DNA of 64,000 nt, from assembly GCA_050015275.1 (NCBI GenBank), contig JBEKBS010000005.1, forward strand, positions 62,001-126,000. Reading direction: 5' to 3'. This document shows positions 42,245 to 50,986 of the stretch, in pieces (within the stretch, counting starts at the first letter, position 1; every line of letters begins with the position of its first letter). The notes below the pieces were generated by a model, which was not told where the DNA came from, did not search any database, and saw only the letters and a program-made list of their open reading frames with translations. Origin of the DNA: DATKJS01 sp050015275. Its GTDB lineage: Bacteria; Acidobacteriota; Aminicenantia; Aminicenantales; Saccharicenantaceae. A program made the translations under genes and the position numbers.

Positions 42245-42309
42245 GTGGGGCCGGCCGACTTCCCTATGGTCCGGGCGCTTTGACCCCATCCCTTCCAGGA
42301 CGGTGAACC

Positions 42310-43992
42310 ATGTTCAAAGGACATCCCAAAGCTCTGTTCGTCCTTTTTATGGCCAACATGGGCGAGCGCTTCGGCTTCTACACGATGGTCAGCATCTTCG
42401 TCCTGTTCCTCCAGGCGAAGTACGGCATGACCGCCAGCGCCTCCGGGTTCATCTACAGCACCTTCATGTTCGGCGTCTATTTCTTCCCCCTCCTCGGCGG
42501 CTTCCTGTCCGACAAGGTCCTCGGCTACGGGAAGACGATCAGCATCGGCCTCGTGACGATGCTCTTCGGCTATGTCCTGCTCGCCGTGCCGTCGACGATC
42601 GGGGCGGGCTTCGGCCTCATCATCACGGCCCTGGCCCTCATCGCCCTCGGGACCGGGCTCTTCAAGGGGAACCTCCAGGCCCTGGTCGGGAACCTTTACG
42701 ACGACCCTCAATACAGCCCCCTCCGCGACCGGGCCTTCAACATCTTCTACATGGGCATCAACATCGGCGCCATGTTCGCCCCGACAGCCTCGGAGAAGGT
42801 CAGCAACTGGATCCTGGCCGCGTCCCATTATTTTTACGACGCCCGGATCCCCGCCCTGGCCAACAGCTTCCTGAAGGGGACGCTGGCCGACGCCCGCGAT
42901 TACCTGGCCGTCGCCCGGGCCCAGGACCCTGGCGTGACCCTCGGAACCCTCAAGACGTTTTCCGAAAACTATATCAATGCCCTCAGCAAGTCCTACCATG
43001 ATGGCTTCGGCGTCGCCTGCATCAGCATGGTCATCTCCATGCTGATCTTCTGGGGCTTCCGGAAATACTACAAGCACGCCGACCTCAACGAGCTGCAGAA
43101 AGCGAAATCCGAAGCGTACCGCGGCCGGATGGTCGAGCTCACGCCCCAGGAGACGAAAGAGCGTCTCATCGTCCTCGGCCTGATCTTCGTCGTTGTCATC
43201 TTCTTCTGGATGGCCTTCCAGCAGAGCGCGGTGACCATGACCTTCTTCGCCAGGGACTACACCGTGCCGCAGGTCGGCAAGGTCTCGAACCTCTGGTTCG
43301 ACCTGTTCGGGCTCCTGCCTCTCTTCGTGTCCGTCGTCGGCCTGATCTTTCTCATCAAGAAAGGCTCGCGCCCGGCGGCACGCACTCTGGGCGGGCTATG
43401 TTTTGCCGTTTTCGGCGTCCTGACCTACCTGAGGTTCCGGGGCTACGCCGATGTCAACCCCTTCGCGCCTCAGAAATTCCAGCACTTCAACCCGTTCTTC
43501 ATCGTCGCCCTGACCCCGATCGCCATCGCCGGCTTCGCCGCGCTCAACAGGAAGGGGCGGGAGCCGTCTTCGCCGCGCAAGATCGGCTTCGGCATGCTTC
43601 TCACGGCCGTGGCCTTCGCCATCCTGGCCATCGGCTCGCTCGGGCTCCCCAGCCCCAAGTCCCTCGGCGGCCTGGTCGCCCCGGCCGCGTCCCAGGTCTC
43701 CGTCTACTGGCTGATCTCGACCTATTTCCTCCTGACGATCGCCGAGCTCTTTCTGAGCCCCATCGGCATCTCGTTCGTCTCCAAGGTCGCCCCGCCGAAG
43801 TACAAGGGCCTCATGCAGGGGGGCTGGTTCGCCTCGACGGCCATCGGACTTCAGCTCGTCGGCGTCGGGGCCTATCTGTGGATGCGGATCCCCCTCTGGG
43901 TGCTGTGGATGATCCTGGTCGTGGCCTGCGTCCTTTCGGCCGGCTTCATGTTCGCGATCATGAAGCGCCTAGAAAAAGCCGCGGGCGCCTGA
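42310..43992 (+). CDS. POT/PTR-family peptide transporter
   Basis: The 560-residue MFS protein has the proton-dependent oligopeptide transporter signature in helix 1 (M-G-E-R-F-G-F-Y-T-M) and the long N-terminal signature G-K-T-I-S-I-G ... G-L-F-K-G-N-L-Q-A-L-V-G-N-L-Y. A second conserved block is F-N-I-F-Y-M-G-I-N-I-G-A-M. About 14 hydrophobic segments are present. It imports di- and tripeptides with protons. Such substrates are supplied by the S8, S9 and M14 peptidases and could feed iadA nearby. It follows the PlsC-like gene by 65 bp. Confidence 0.93.
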   Translation: MFKGHPKALFVLFMANMGERFGFYTMVSIFVLFLQAKYGMTASASGFIYSTFMFGVYFFPLLGGFLSDKVLGYGKTISIGLVTMLFGYVLLAVPSTIGAGFGLIITALALIALGTGLFKGNLQALVGNLYDDPQYSPLRDRAFNIFYMGINIGAMFAPTASEKVSNWILAASHYFYDARIPALANSFLKGTLADARDYLAVARAQDPGVTLGTLKTFSENYINALSKSYHDGFGVACISMVISMLIFWGFRKYYKHADLNELQKAKSEAYRGRMVELTPQETKERLIVLGLIFVVVIFFWMAFQQSAVTMTFFARDYTVPQVGKVSNLWFDLFGLLPLFVSVVGLIFLIKKGSRPAARTLGGLCFAVFGVLTYLRFRGYADVNPFAPQKFQHFNPFFIVALTPIAIAGFAALNRKGREPSSPRKIGFGMLLTAVAFAILAIGSLGLPSPKSLGGLVAPAASQVSVYWLISTYFLLTIAELFLSPIGISFVSKVAPPKYKGLMQGGWFASTAIGLQLVGVGAYLWMRIPLWVLWMILVVACVLSAGFMFAIMKRLEKAAGA

Positions 43993-44067
43993 GATTCAAG
44001 ATCGGGTCAGGCCTGATTTCTTCGCTGGGCCAGGAGTGGGACAGGCCCTATCGTCCGTGAGGGGCGA

Positions 44068-45558
44068 TCATGGGCTTTTCACCCGGGCCAGGGCCCGTCC
44101 GATCCGCGCGGCCAAGGGGCTGGCCCCGTTGTCGTAGTTGGACATGACGACGACGATGTAGCCGGAGTCGACGTAGATATCGAGCTCCGAATTGATGCCG
44201 TCGAAGCCGCCGCTGTGGCCGACGACTTTCCCGCCGGGGCCCTGGGCCACCGTGAACCCGTAGCCGTAGTTCCCGCCCTTGTAGTCCGTCCAGAGCGTCT
44301 GCAGCGTCTCCTTGGAGACGAGCTTCCCGGCGAGGAGGGCGAGGGCGAACCTGTGGAGGTCCCTGACCGTCGAGAAGCCGCCTCCCGCCGGCCCGCCTTT
44401 GATGACGTGCTTGTAGAGGTTGTTCTGCCAGCGGTAGGGACTGTTCCAATCGGGGCTGTAGCCGACGGCTAGGTTCTCGACGGGGTCATCCATCTCGTAG
44501 CAGTCGGTGTTCGTCATCCCGGCCGGCCCGTAGATGGTCTTGCGGATGTGGTCGAAGTAGTCCTCGCCCGTGGCTTTTTCGATCACGACCCCCAGGAGGA
44601 ACATCCCGGTGTTGCTGTACTGGAAGCGCTCGCCCGGCGTGAAGGCGGGCTTGTCGTCCTTGATGAGCGGCTTGTAGTCCTCGAGCTTGCGGAAGAGGGC
44701 CCGCGAGCTTCGGTCATAGACCTCGTTGAAGTAGCTTCCCAGGCCGGAGGTGTGGGTGGCGAGGTGCCGGACCGTGATCTTGTCCGTGATCGCCTTCGGG
44801 AGCCACGTTTCGTCAATGTACTTGCTGATCGGGTCGTCAAAGGAGATCTTCCCCAGCTCGACTAGGCGAGCGGCCGCCGTGGCCGTGAACATCTTGTTCA
44901 TCGATCCCAAGTTGAACTTGGTGTCGATGTTGTTCGGCACATGATAGGACTTGCTGGCTTCGCCGCCGGCCATCGTCAGGAGCGCGTTCGGCCCCTTGGC
45001 GATGAGCAGCGTCCCCGAGAGCCAGCCTTTGGCGACGAGCCCGGCCGCGAGGGCCCGGATCTCGGCGATGGCCTCCTTCTCGGTCAGAGACGGCTCAGGG
45101 GGGCCGGCCGGGGGCCGCGCGGGGCTGAATCCGAGGCCCGCCACGAGGTACCCCGGAGCTTCGCCGAACCGGAAGGCCAGGCCCCACCAGTTTGCGAAGT
45201 TCCGGTCCTTGACGATGACCACGGTCTCGTCCTTCCGCTCGGGGACATAGCCGCGGACACTGTAAAATTCGATGCCGCCGGTGTCCCGCATGAAGCCGAA
45301 AAAGACGGAGATGTGCTCGTCGACCGGGACCATGCCCCGGAATTCGGCGGTGCAGTCCTCGTCGAGGAAGCGGCGGATGCGGTCCCGGTCCCCGGAGTTG
45401 ACGGCCTCGATGAGCCCGCGGATCCGGGCCCCTTTCTGGCCTTCCGGCATCCCGGTCGAGTCCTGAAAGCCGGGAGGGGCCGGCTGCTGGGCCCGGGCCG
45501 CCGTCGCCAGCAGGAGGCCGAGGGCCAGAGCGGGAAGAACGATCCTTCTCGGTTTCAT
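44068..45558 (-). CDS. secreted beta-lactamase-fold serine hydrolase
   Basis: The 496-residue protein has a signal peptide (core 6-20). Residues about 40-140 form an extra N-terminal domain of alpha+beta type. The rest is a class C beta-lactamase/esterase fold: the nucleophile in G-S-M-N-K (S219, K222), Y-S-N in R-F-Q-Y-S-N-T-G, and H-S-G-G in V-V-G-H-S-G-G-F replacing K-T-G. The family includes D-aminopeptidases, esterases and penicillin-binding-like enzymes; the specificity is not readable. It is convergent with the POT gene and divergent from the M14 genes. Confidence 0.92.
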   Translation of the reverse strand: MKPRRIVLPALALGLLLATAARAQQPAPPGFQDSTGMPEGQKGARIRGLIEAVNSGDRDRIRRFLDEDCTAEFRGMVPVDEHISVFFGFMRDTGGIEFYSVRGYVPERKDETVVIVKDRNFANWWGLAFRFGEAPGYLVAGLGFSPARPPAGPPEPSLTEKEAIAEIRALAAGLVAKGWLSGTLLIAKGPNALLTMAGGEASKSYHVPNNIDTKFNLGSMNKMFTATAAARLVELGKISFDDPISKYIDETWLPKAITDKITVRHLATHTSGLGSYFNEVYDRSSRALFRKLEDYKPLIKDDKPAFTPGERFQYSNTGMFLLGVVIEKATGEDYFDHIRKTIYGPAGMTNTDCYEMDDPVENLAVGYSPDWNSPYRWQNNLYKHVIKGGPAGGGFSTVRDLHRFALALLAGKLVSKETLQTLWTDYKGGNYGYGFTVAQGPGGKVVGHSGGFDGINSELDIYVDSGYIVVVMSNYDNGASPLAARIGRALARVKSP

Positions 45559-45977
45559 CGCGGTCTCCTTTCGGCGCGACGTCGACCGGCTTCCCCGGAG
45601 GTCCCGGGCCGGGGGTCAAGCGTCGGAGAATAAAAGAACCCAGCTCCCAATTCATGACGGAGGATATCACAATTCTGCGGCTTTGGAGACCCCAGATCTC
45701 AGGAGCATGAAAAATGATCTCGCTGCCCGGCGAAACCTTTTTGTTGCGGAATCCGTATAGGGAAATGTGCGCTGGAGTTCCGGACGCAGGAAAGATCCGC
45801 GGATATCAGATCGTGCCCCCTCTTTTCTCTTCCTTTTTATTGGGGGGCAGAGCCTTGTCTCCCCCTCCAACCCCCTTGCCGTCTTCCCGGGGAAGTGGGA
45901 GAATACGGGCTCATGGAAAGCCCCCCGCCCGGACCGCAGGGCGAGCGGCTCGTCGTTATTTCAATGTCGAGGTGACC
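45559..45977. other. 419-bp intergenic region, no gene
   Basis: The region separates the divergent serine hydrolase and M14 genes. The plus-strand frame of the M14 gene stays open back to 45714, but codons upstream of 45978 lack a signal peptide and the good GAGGTGA ribosome-binding site is at the later start. I see no tRNA, no convincing promoter and one 10-bp palindrome (ATCCGCGGAT, near 45795). It probably holds the two divergent promoters. Confidence 0.5.
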
Positions 45978-47996
45978 ATGAATCGTAAACGCTGGGTTGT
46001 CTTTTGGTTCGCTCTCTTGGCCCTGGCGTCGGGGCTGAGCGCCGCCGTGGTGTTCGACCGGTATCACACACTCGCGGAACTGAACACCGCCCTCCAGGAA
46101 TACGCTACGGCGAATCCCTCGGTCGCCAAAGTTCACAAGCTCGCCCAGAGCCCGGGCGGCAAAGACGTGATCCTGGTCGAGATCGGCCCCGAGGTCAGGA
46201 AAGCGGAAAAAACCGTTCCCGCCGTCTTCGTGGGGGCCAATTTCGAGGGCCTCGTCCCGATCTCGGGTGAGGCCGCCCTCTACCTCGTGAAGCAGCTCAT
46301 CGAGAAACCGGACGTCCGGAAGAACCTCACGTGGTACGTCCTGGCCTGTCCGAATCCCGACGCCGCGGCCCGCTTTTTCGCCAAGCCCCTTTACGCGGAC
46401 CCGAGGAATTTGCGCCCGTCCAACGACGACATGGACGATGCCGTGGACGAGGACGGCTATGACGATCTCGACGCCAACGGGATCATCACGATGATGAGGG
46501 TCAAGGACCCGGCCGGGGAATGGATCCCCGTCCCTGGCGAGCCCCGCCTCATGAAGAAAGCCGACTGGTCCAAGGGCGAGAAGGGCGTTTATAAATTATA
46601 TAGCGAAGGGATCGACAACGACGGCGACGGCGAATACAACGAGGACCCGCCCGGCGGGGTCAACATCGGCGTCCAGTTCCCGCACCTGTTCCATCCGTTC
46701 ACCTCGGAGAGCGGCCCCTGGCCCGGGAGCGAGCCCGAGAGCTTTGCCATCATGAAGTTCGTCAACGAGCACCCGGAGATCGGCTTGACATTCGTCCTCG
46801 GGTCGACGAATTTCTGCCTGAATCCCCCCCGCGGCGGCCGCAAGGGCGAAGCCGACCTCAACCAGATCAAGATCCCCGAGAACATGGCCGGGTTCATCGG
46901 CGCCGACCCGACGAGGACGTACACCATCGCCGAGATCATGGACATGGTCAAGCCGTTCGTGCCGGAAGGCATGCAGGTCACCGAGTCCATGATCGCGAGC
47001 TTCCTCGGGCTCGGCGCGGTCGTCAACCCGCTTCCCGAGGACCTCAAGTTCTACAAGGAGCTCTCGGACAAGTACAAGGAATTCCTCAAGAAAGGCAAGC
47101 TTGACGAGAAGCGTCTCGAGCCCGCCCAGGACAAGGACGGCTCGTTCGAGCTCTATTCCTATTACCAGCTGGGGCTGCCTTCCTTCAGCCTGGACTTCTG
47201 GACCTTGCCAGAGGTCAAGGAGGAGAAGAAGGAGGCGGACATCACGCCCGAGAAGCTGGAGAAGATGACGAACGACGAGTTCATCGCCCTCGGCGAGGAA
47301 AAAGTCGCCGCGTTCCTGAAAGCGTCCGGGGCGCCGCCCCAGTTCAAGGCCAAACAGCTCTTTGAGGGCCTGAAAGCCGGCCAGATGACGACCAAGCAGA
47401 TGGCCGAAATGATGCGCCAGATGCCCAAACCGCCGAGCGAGGAAGGGACCGACCCGAAGGAGAAGGCCCTCCTCGCCTATAGCGACAAGGAGCTCGGGGG
47501 CAAGGGCTTCGTCAACTGGAAGCCCTTCAAGCATCCCCAGCTCGGCGAGGTCGAGATTGGCGGCCCCGTGCCGTTCACCGACACGACGCCGCCAGCCGCG
47601 AAGATCGAACCCCTCCTCAAGGGGCAGGTCCCCTGGGTTTTCGAGATCGCGGCCAAGATGGCCCGGATCAAGATCGGCAAGACAGACGTCAAGCCGCTCG
47701 GCGGCGGGGTCTATGCCATCGAGGTCTGGCTCGAAAATGCCGGCTACCTGCCTTATCCGACGGCCATGGGCCGCCGGAACAACCGGATCATCCCGGCCAT
47801 CGTCACTCTTGAAGGGAAGGATTTCACCATCGTGGATGGAAAGAAGAGGAGCCTGGTGCCTGCGATCGACGGCAACAGCGCGCAGGTCGTCCGCTGGCTC
47901 GTCCACGCCGAGAAACCGGTCAAGGTCGAAGTCAAGGCATCCACGCGGATCGCCTGGGGCGACGCCAAGACCCTCGACCTGGGAGGTGCGAAATGA
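45978..47996 (+). CDS. secreted M14 carboxypeptidase-like protein, catalytic residues lost
   Basis: The ATG at 45978 (GAGGTGA upstream) gives 672 residues with a signal peptide (core 7-22). The fold matches the M14 carboxypeptidase encoded next, over its whole length. At the zinc motif, the partner's G-N-I-H-G-N-E becomes G-A-N-F-E-G-L-V (86-93). The third ligand T-F-H-N becomes T-F-V-L (271-274). The substrate-binding D-P-N-R becomes V-N-I-G, and the catalytic Glu position reads S-L-D-F. The calcium-like loop G-I-D-N-D-G-D-G is kept. An added segment (about 365-540) is charged and helical. It is probably a pseudopeptidase, perhaps a binding or regulatory partner of the active paralogue. Confidence 0.88.
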   Translation: MNRKRWVVFWFALLALASGLSAAVVFDRYHTLAELNTALQEYATANPSVAKVHKLAQSPGGKDVILVEIGPEVRKAEKTVPAVFVGANFEGLVPISGEAALYLVKQLIEKPDVRKNLTWYVLACPNPDAAARFFAKPLYADPRNLRPSNDDMDDAVDEDGYDDLDANGIITMMRVKDPAGEWIPVPGEPRLMKKADWSKGEKGVYKLYSEGIDNDGDGEYNEDPPGGVNIGVQFPHLFHPFTSESGPWPGSEPESFAIMKFVNEHPEIGLTFVLGSTNFCLNPPRGGRKGEADLNQIKIPENMAGFIGADPTRTYTIAEIMDMVKPFVPEGMQVTESMIASFLGLGAVVNPLPEDLKFYKELSDKYKEFLKKGKLDEKRLEPAQDKDGSFELYSYYQLGLPSFSLDFWTLPEVKEEKKEADITPEKLEKMTNDEFIALGEEKVAAFLKASGAPPQFKAKQLFEGLKAGQMTTKQMAEMMRQMPKPPSEEGTDPKEKALLAYSDKELGGKGFVNWKPFKHPQLGEVEIGGPVPFTDTTPPAAKIEPLLKGQVPWVFEIAAKMARIKIGKTDVKPLGGGVYAIEVWLENAGYLPYPTAMGRRNNRIIPAIVTLEGKDFTIVDGKKRSLVPAIDGNSAQVVRWLVHAEKPVKVEVKASTRIAWGDAKTLDLGGAK

Positions 47997-49762
47997 AAAA
48001 GACCCTGGTCCTCATCGTCGCCCTGATCGTGGCGGCAGCGGTCCCGGCCCAGAACCAGAACGCGAAGATCACCGTTCCGCTACGGTTCGATCATTATTAT
48101 TCGCTGGAGCAGGTCTACGAGGCCGTCCAGGCGATCCATCAAGCCTATCCCGAAATGACCAAGATCGAAGAGGTCGGGAAGAGCGAGGAAGGCCGTCCCC
48201 TCTACGCTGTGACGGTCAACAACCCGAAGACGGGGCCTGCGCTCGCAAAGCCCGGGATCTATGTCGACGGCAACATCCACGGCAACGAGATCCAGGGCGG
48301 GGAGATCTGCCTGTACCTTCTGGATTACCTTTTGGGGAACTACGGGAAAAACAGGGACGTCACGGAGCTCCTTGATAAAAAAGTCTTTTATGTCGTGCCC
48401 GTCGTCAACACGGACGGCCGCTGGCACTTTTTCCATGACGCCAACACCCCGAGCTCCAACCGGAGCCTGCGCATTCCGAGAGACGATGACCATGACGGCC
48501 TGGTGGACGAGGACTTCCCCGACGACCTCGACGGCGACGGCAATATCTGCATGATGCGGAAAAAGGATCCCTACGGCATGTACAAGACGGACCCCGAGGA
48601 CCCGCGGCTCATGGTCCCGGTGAAGCCGGGCGAGAAGGGCGAATGGACCATCCTCGGCGAGGAAGGGATCGACAACGACGGCGACGGCCTGATCAACGAG
48701 GACGCCGAGGGCTATGTCGACCCCAATCGGCAATGGGGTTTCGACTGGGCGCCGGAATACGTCCAGAGCGGCTCGGGCGATTATCCGTTCCAGGGGGTCG
48801 GGCTAAAGGCGCTGGCGCTCTGGACGCAGACCAAAACCAACATCTGCATCGGCTGGACGTTCCACAATTTCGGCGGGATGTACCTGCGCGGTCCGAGCCG
48901 CAAGGGCCTCGGCGAGTATCCGCAGCAGGATGTTGCGGTCTACGACTATATCGGAAAGCAGGCCGAGCGGATCACGCCCGGCTACAAGTACATGATCAGC
49001 TGGAAGGACCTCTACACGACCTACGGCGATTCTCTTGAATGGCTGTGTCAGACTCTTGGGGCCTACGGCTATTGCGGCGAGGTCTTCCAGTCCCAAAGCG
49101 AGACGTTCAAGGCGCAGGGAGAGAAGAAGAGCGAGCAGCCGTCCCCGGCGGGTGAGGAGGGCGGGAGAGGCTTCCTGTTCGGCGATATGAGCGACCGGGA
49201 ACGGCTCAAGTACAGCGATAACCTGACCCAGGGCGAACTCTACAAACCCTGGAAACCGTTCAAGCATCCGACTTACGGGGACATCGAGATCGGCGGCTGG
49301 GTCAAGATGAGCAGCCGCCTGCCCGCGACGTTCATGTTGCCCGACCTCGTCCACCGGAACGCCATGACCGTCCTGTTCTCGGCCAAGCACACCCCTGAGG
49401 TCCATCTCGAGGTGACCGAGGTCAAGAAGCTCGGCAGCGACCTCTACCGCGTGCGGACCCGGCTGGCCAATGACCATGCCATGCCGACGATGAGCTATCA
49501 AGCCCAGAAGACCCGGATCTACCCCAAGGACATGCTCAAGGTTTCGGGGGCGGCGGCCAAGGTCGTCGCCGGCGGGCTGCTCAGTGATCCCTACATCGAC
49601 CAGGTGACCTACAAAAAGTACAAGCCCGAAGTCCAGTTCCTTTTCGTGCCGGGCTTCGGCAAGACGGACTACCAGTTCCTGGTCCAGGGCAAGGGGGAGA
49701 TCACCATCCGTTACGAGTCGCGGCACGCCGGGACGCTGGAAGAGAAAGTCAAGCTGGATTAG
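47993..49762 (+). CDS. secreted M14 zinc carboxypeptidase, active form
   Basis: The 589-residue protein has a signal peptide (core 4-17). M14 residues are in place: H96 and E99 in G-N-I-H-G-N-E-I-Q-G-G-E, N245-R246 in D-P-N-R-Q-W-G, H291 in G-W-T-F-H-N-F-G-G and a probable catalytic Glu363 in Y-G-Y-C-G-E-V-F. Two Asp-rich loops (D-D-D-H-D-G-L-V-D-E-D and G-I-D-N-D-G-D-G-L-I-N-E-D) look like calcium sites. The last 180 residues form beta-sandwich-like domains. Its ATG overlaps the stop of the degenerate paralogue by 4 nt. It removes C-terminal residues or cleaves peptides in the periplasm. Confidence 0.95.
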   Translation: MKKTLVLIVALIVAAAVPAQNQNAKITVPLRFDHYYSLEQVYEAVQAIHQAYPEMTKIEEVGKSEEGRPLYAVTVNNPKTGPALAKPGIYVDGNIHGNEIQGGEICLYLLDYLLGNYGKNRDVTELLDKKVFYVVPVVNTDGRWHFFHDANTPSSNRSLRIPRDDDHDGLVDEDFPDDLDGDGNICMMRKKDPYGMYKTDPEDPRLMVPVKPGEKGEWTILGEEGIDNDGDGLINEDAEGYVDPNRQWGFDWAPEYVQSGSGDYPFQGVGLKALALWTQTKTNICIGWTFHNFGGMYLRGPSRKGLGEYPQQDVAVYDYIGKQAERITPGYKYMISWKDLYTTYGDSLEWLCQTLGAYGYCGEVFQSQSETFKAQGEKKSEQPSPAGEEGGRGFLFGDMSDRERLKYSDNLTQGELYKPWKPFKHPTYGDIEIGGWVKMSSRLPATFMLPDLVHRNAMTVLFSAKHTPEVHLEVTEVKKLGSDLYRVRTRLANDHAMPTMSYQAQKTRIYPKDMLKVSGAAAKVVAGGLLSDPYIDQVTYKKYKPEVQFLFVPGFGKTDYQFLVQGKGEITIRYESRHAGTLEEKVKLD

Positions 49763-50835
49763 AGAATCGCTTTTTTCTTTTCCAGGTAATAAAGGTAATT
49801 CTCGTACGTGACGTCGGGCGGGACGCGGTGGTCGACGCACGGGAGGTACCCGCCGCGCTCGACGAGCGGGTGGAGCCGTCCGAGTTCACGATCGATGGCC
49901 TCCCTTCCGGCGATGAGGGCCAGCTTGTTCACCCCACCCAATAGAAGCACGTCCTTCCCGTATTCTTCGCGCAACCGCCGGGGGTCGGTGTGGGCGGCCT
50001 CGATCGGGAACATGCAGTTGATGCCGCCGCGGAGCCACCCCGGCACGAGCTCGTAGATCCGGCCGTCGCAGTCGAGGACGTTGACATCGATCCCGCGCGC
50101 CTTGAGGGCGTCTGTGATCCGCTTGTAACGCGGGACCATGAGCTCCTCGAAGAGCCTCGGCGACATGAGCGGGCCGTGGTTGTAGCACATGTCCTCCCAC
50201 CACCAGGCGACGTCGACCGCGCCCGCCGGGATGTCCTTCTCGATGAACTCGAGGTCCATCCGCGTCAGGTGCTCCATCATCTCCTCGACCCAGTCGCGGT
50301 CGGTCATGAGGGCGATCGACAGGTTCTCGAGGCCCATCCAGTCGCGGAGCCAGCCGTAGAGCGAGCCGCAGTGGAAGAGGATCGGCATCCCGGCCGCATG
50401 CGCTTGTTCGATGGCCGCCCTCACTTCGCCGATCCGCCCCGGCTGCCGGGGGTCGAGGCGCTCGTCGCGGAGCTTCTCCCAGTCGGCCCGCGTCTCGACG
50501 GCGAACTTGATGAACTTGGGCATGGACGAATCATAGTCGAGCATCTCGGTGAGAGCGCCGTCCTTCGTCTGGACAAGGCGACGCTCGCCCTTCCTCTCGA
50601 CCATCTTTTCCTCGAACGCCGGAAATAGCCCCTTCTGGATGGGGACCTCGGGGATGATGGAAATCCCCTCCAACCCCAGGTGCCGCTCGACGTCCTCGTT
50701 GGTCCTGCAGCTCAGCGGCAGTCCCTGCTCGTGCCAAACGGCGATGGTCTTATCCCAGTAGCCGAACTCCATGTCGGGAACCCGGGCCGGCTTCTCCCAG
50801 CGAAAAACAGTGTTGAATCGTTCTCGGATCGTCAT
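49759..50835 (-). CDS. uroporphyrinogen decarboxylase-like protein (MtaA/CmuA group)
   Basis: The start at 50835 (GGGG 7 nt upstream) gives 358 residues; 50848 is an alternative. It begins M-T-I-R-E-R-F-N-T-V-F-R-W-E-K-P-A-R-V-P-D-M-E, the usual opening of URO-D-superfamily proteins. V-L-D-C-D-G-R-I-Y-E-L-V-P and L-L-G-G-V-N-K are the later barrel strands. The true HemE R-Q-A-G-R substrate loop is absent, so it is not haem biosynthesis. Relatives are corrinoid or coenzyme M methyltransferases and many uncharacterised proteins found with sugar-catabolism genes. The stop overlaps the convergent M14 stop (shared TTAG). Confidence 0.85.
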   Translation of the reverse strand: MTIRERFNTVFRWEKPARVPDMEFGYWDKTIAVWHEQGLPLSCRTNEDVERHLGLEGISIIPEVPIQKGLFPAFEEKMVERKGERRLVQTKDGALTEMLDYDSSMPKFIKFAVETRADWEKLRDERLDPRQPGRIGEVRAAIEQAHAAGMPILFHCGSLYGWLRDWMGLENLSIALMTDRDWVEEMMEHLTRMDLEFIEKDIPAGAVDVAWWWEDMCYNHGPLMSPRLFEELMVPRYKRITDALKARGIDVNVLDCDGRIYELVPGWLRGGINCMFPIEAAHTDPRRLREEYGKDVLLLGGVNKLALIAGREAIDRELGRLHPLVERGGYLPCVDHRVPPDVTYENYLYYLEKKKAIL

Positions 50836-50986
50836 GATGACGCCCCCCATCTTATCAAAAAGCGTTCCCCGAGGCCAAATCCCCGACTAAAAGGAAGAAG
50901 GAGGGGGGAAGGGTCGCCGCCTCAGCCGTTGAAAATCCTCGCGGCCCTGGATTAGAATGGGGGCAACCCCGAAGGAGGAGGCTCCG

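Noticed and set aside
43998..44060. A possible REP-like stretch (GGTCAGGCCTGA) between the POT and serine hydrolase genes
   Set aside because: It is a single short palindrome without a second copy in this window.
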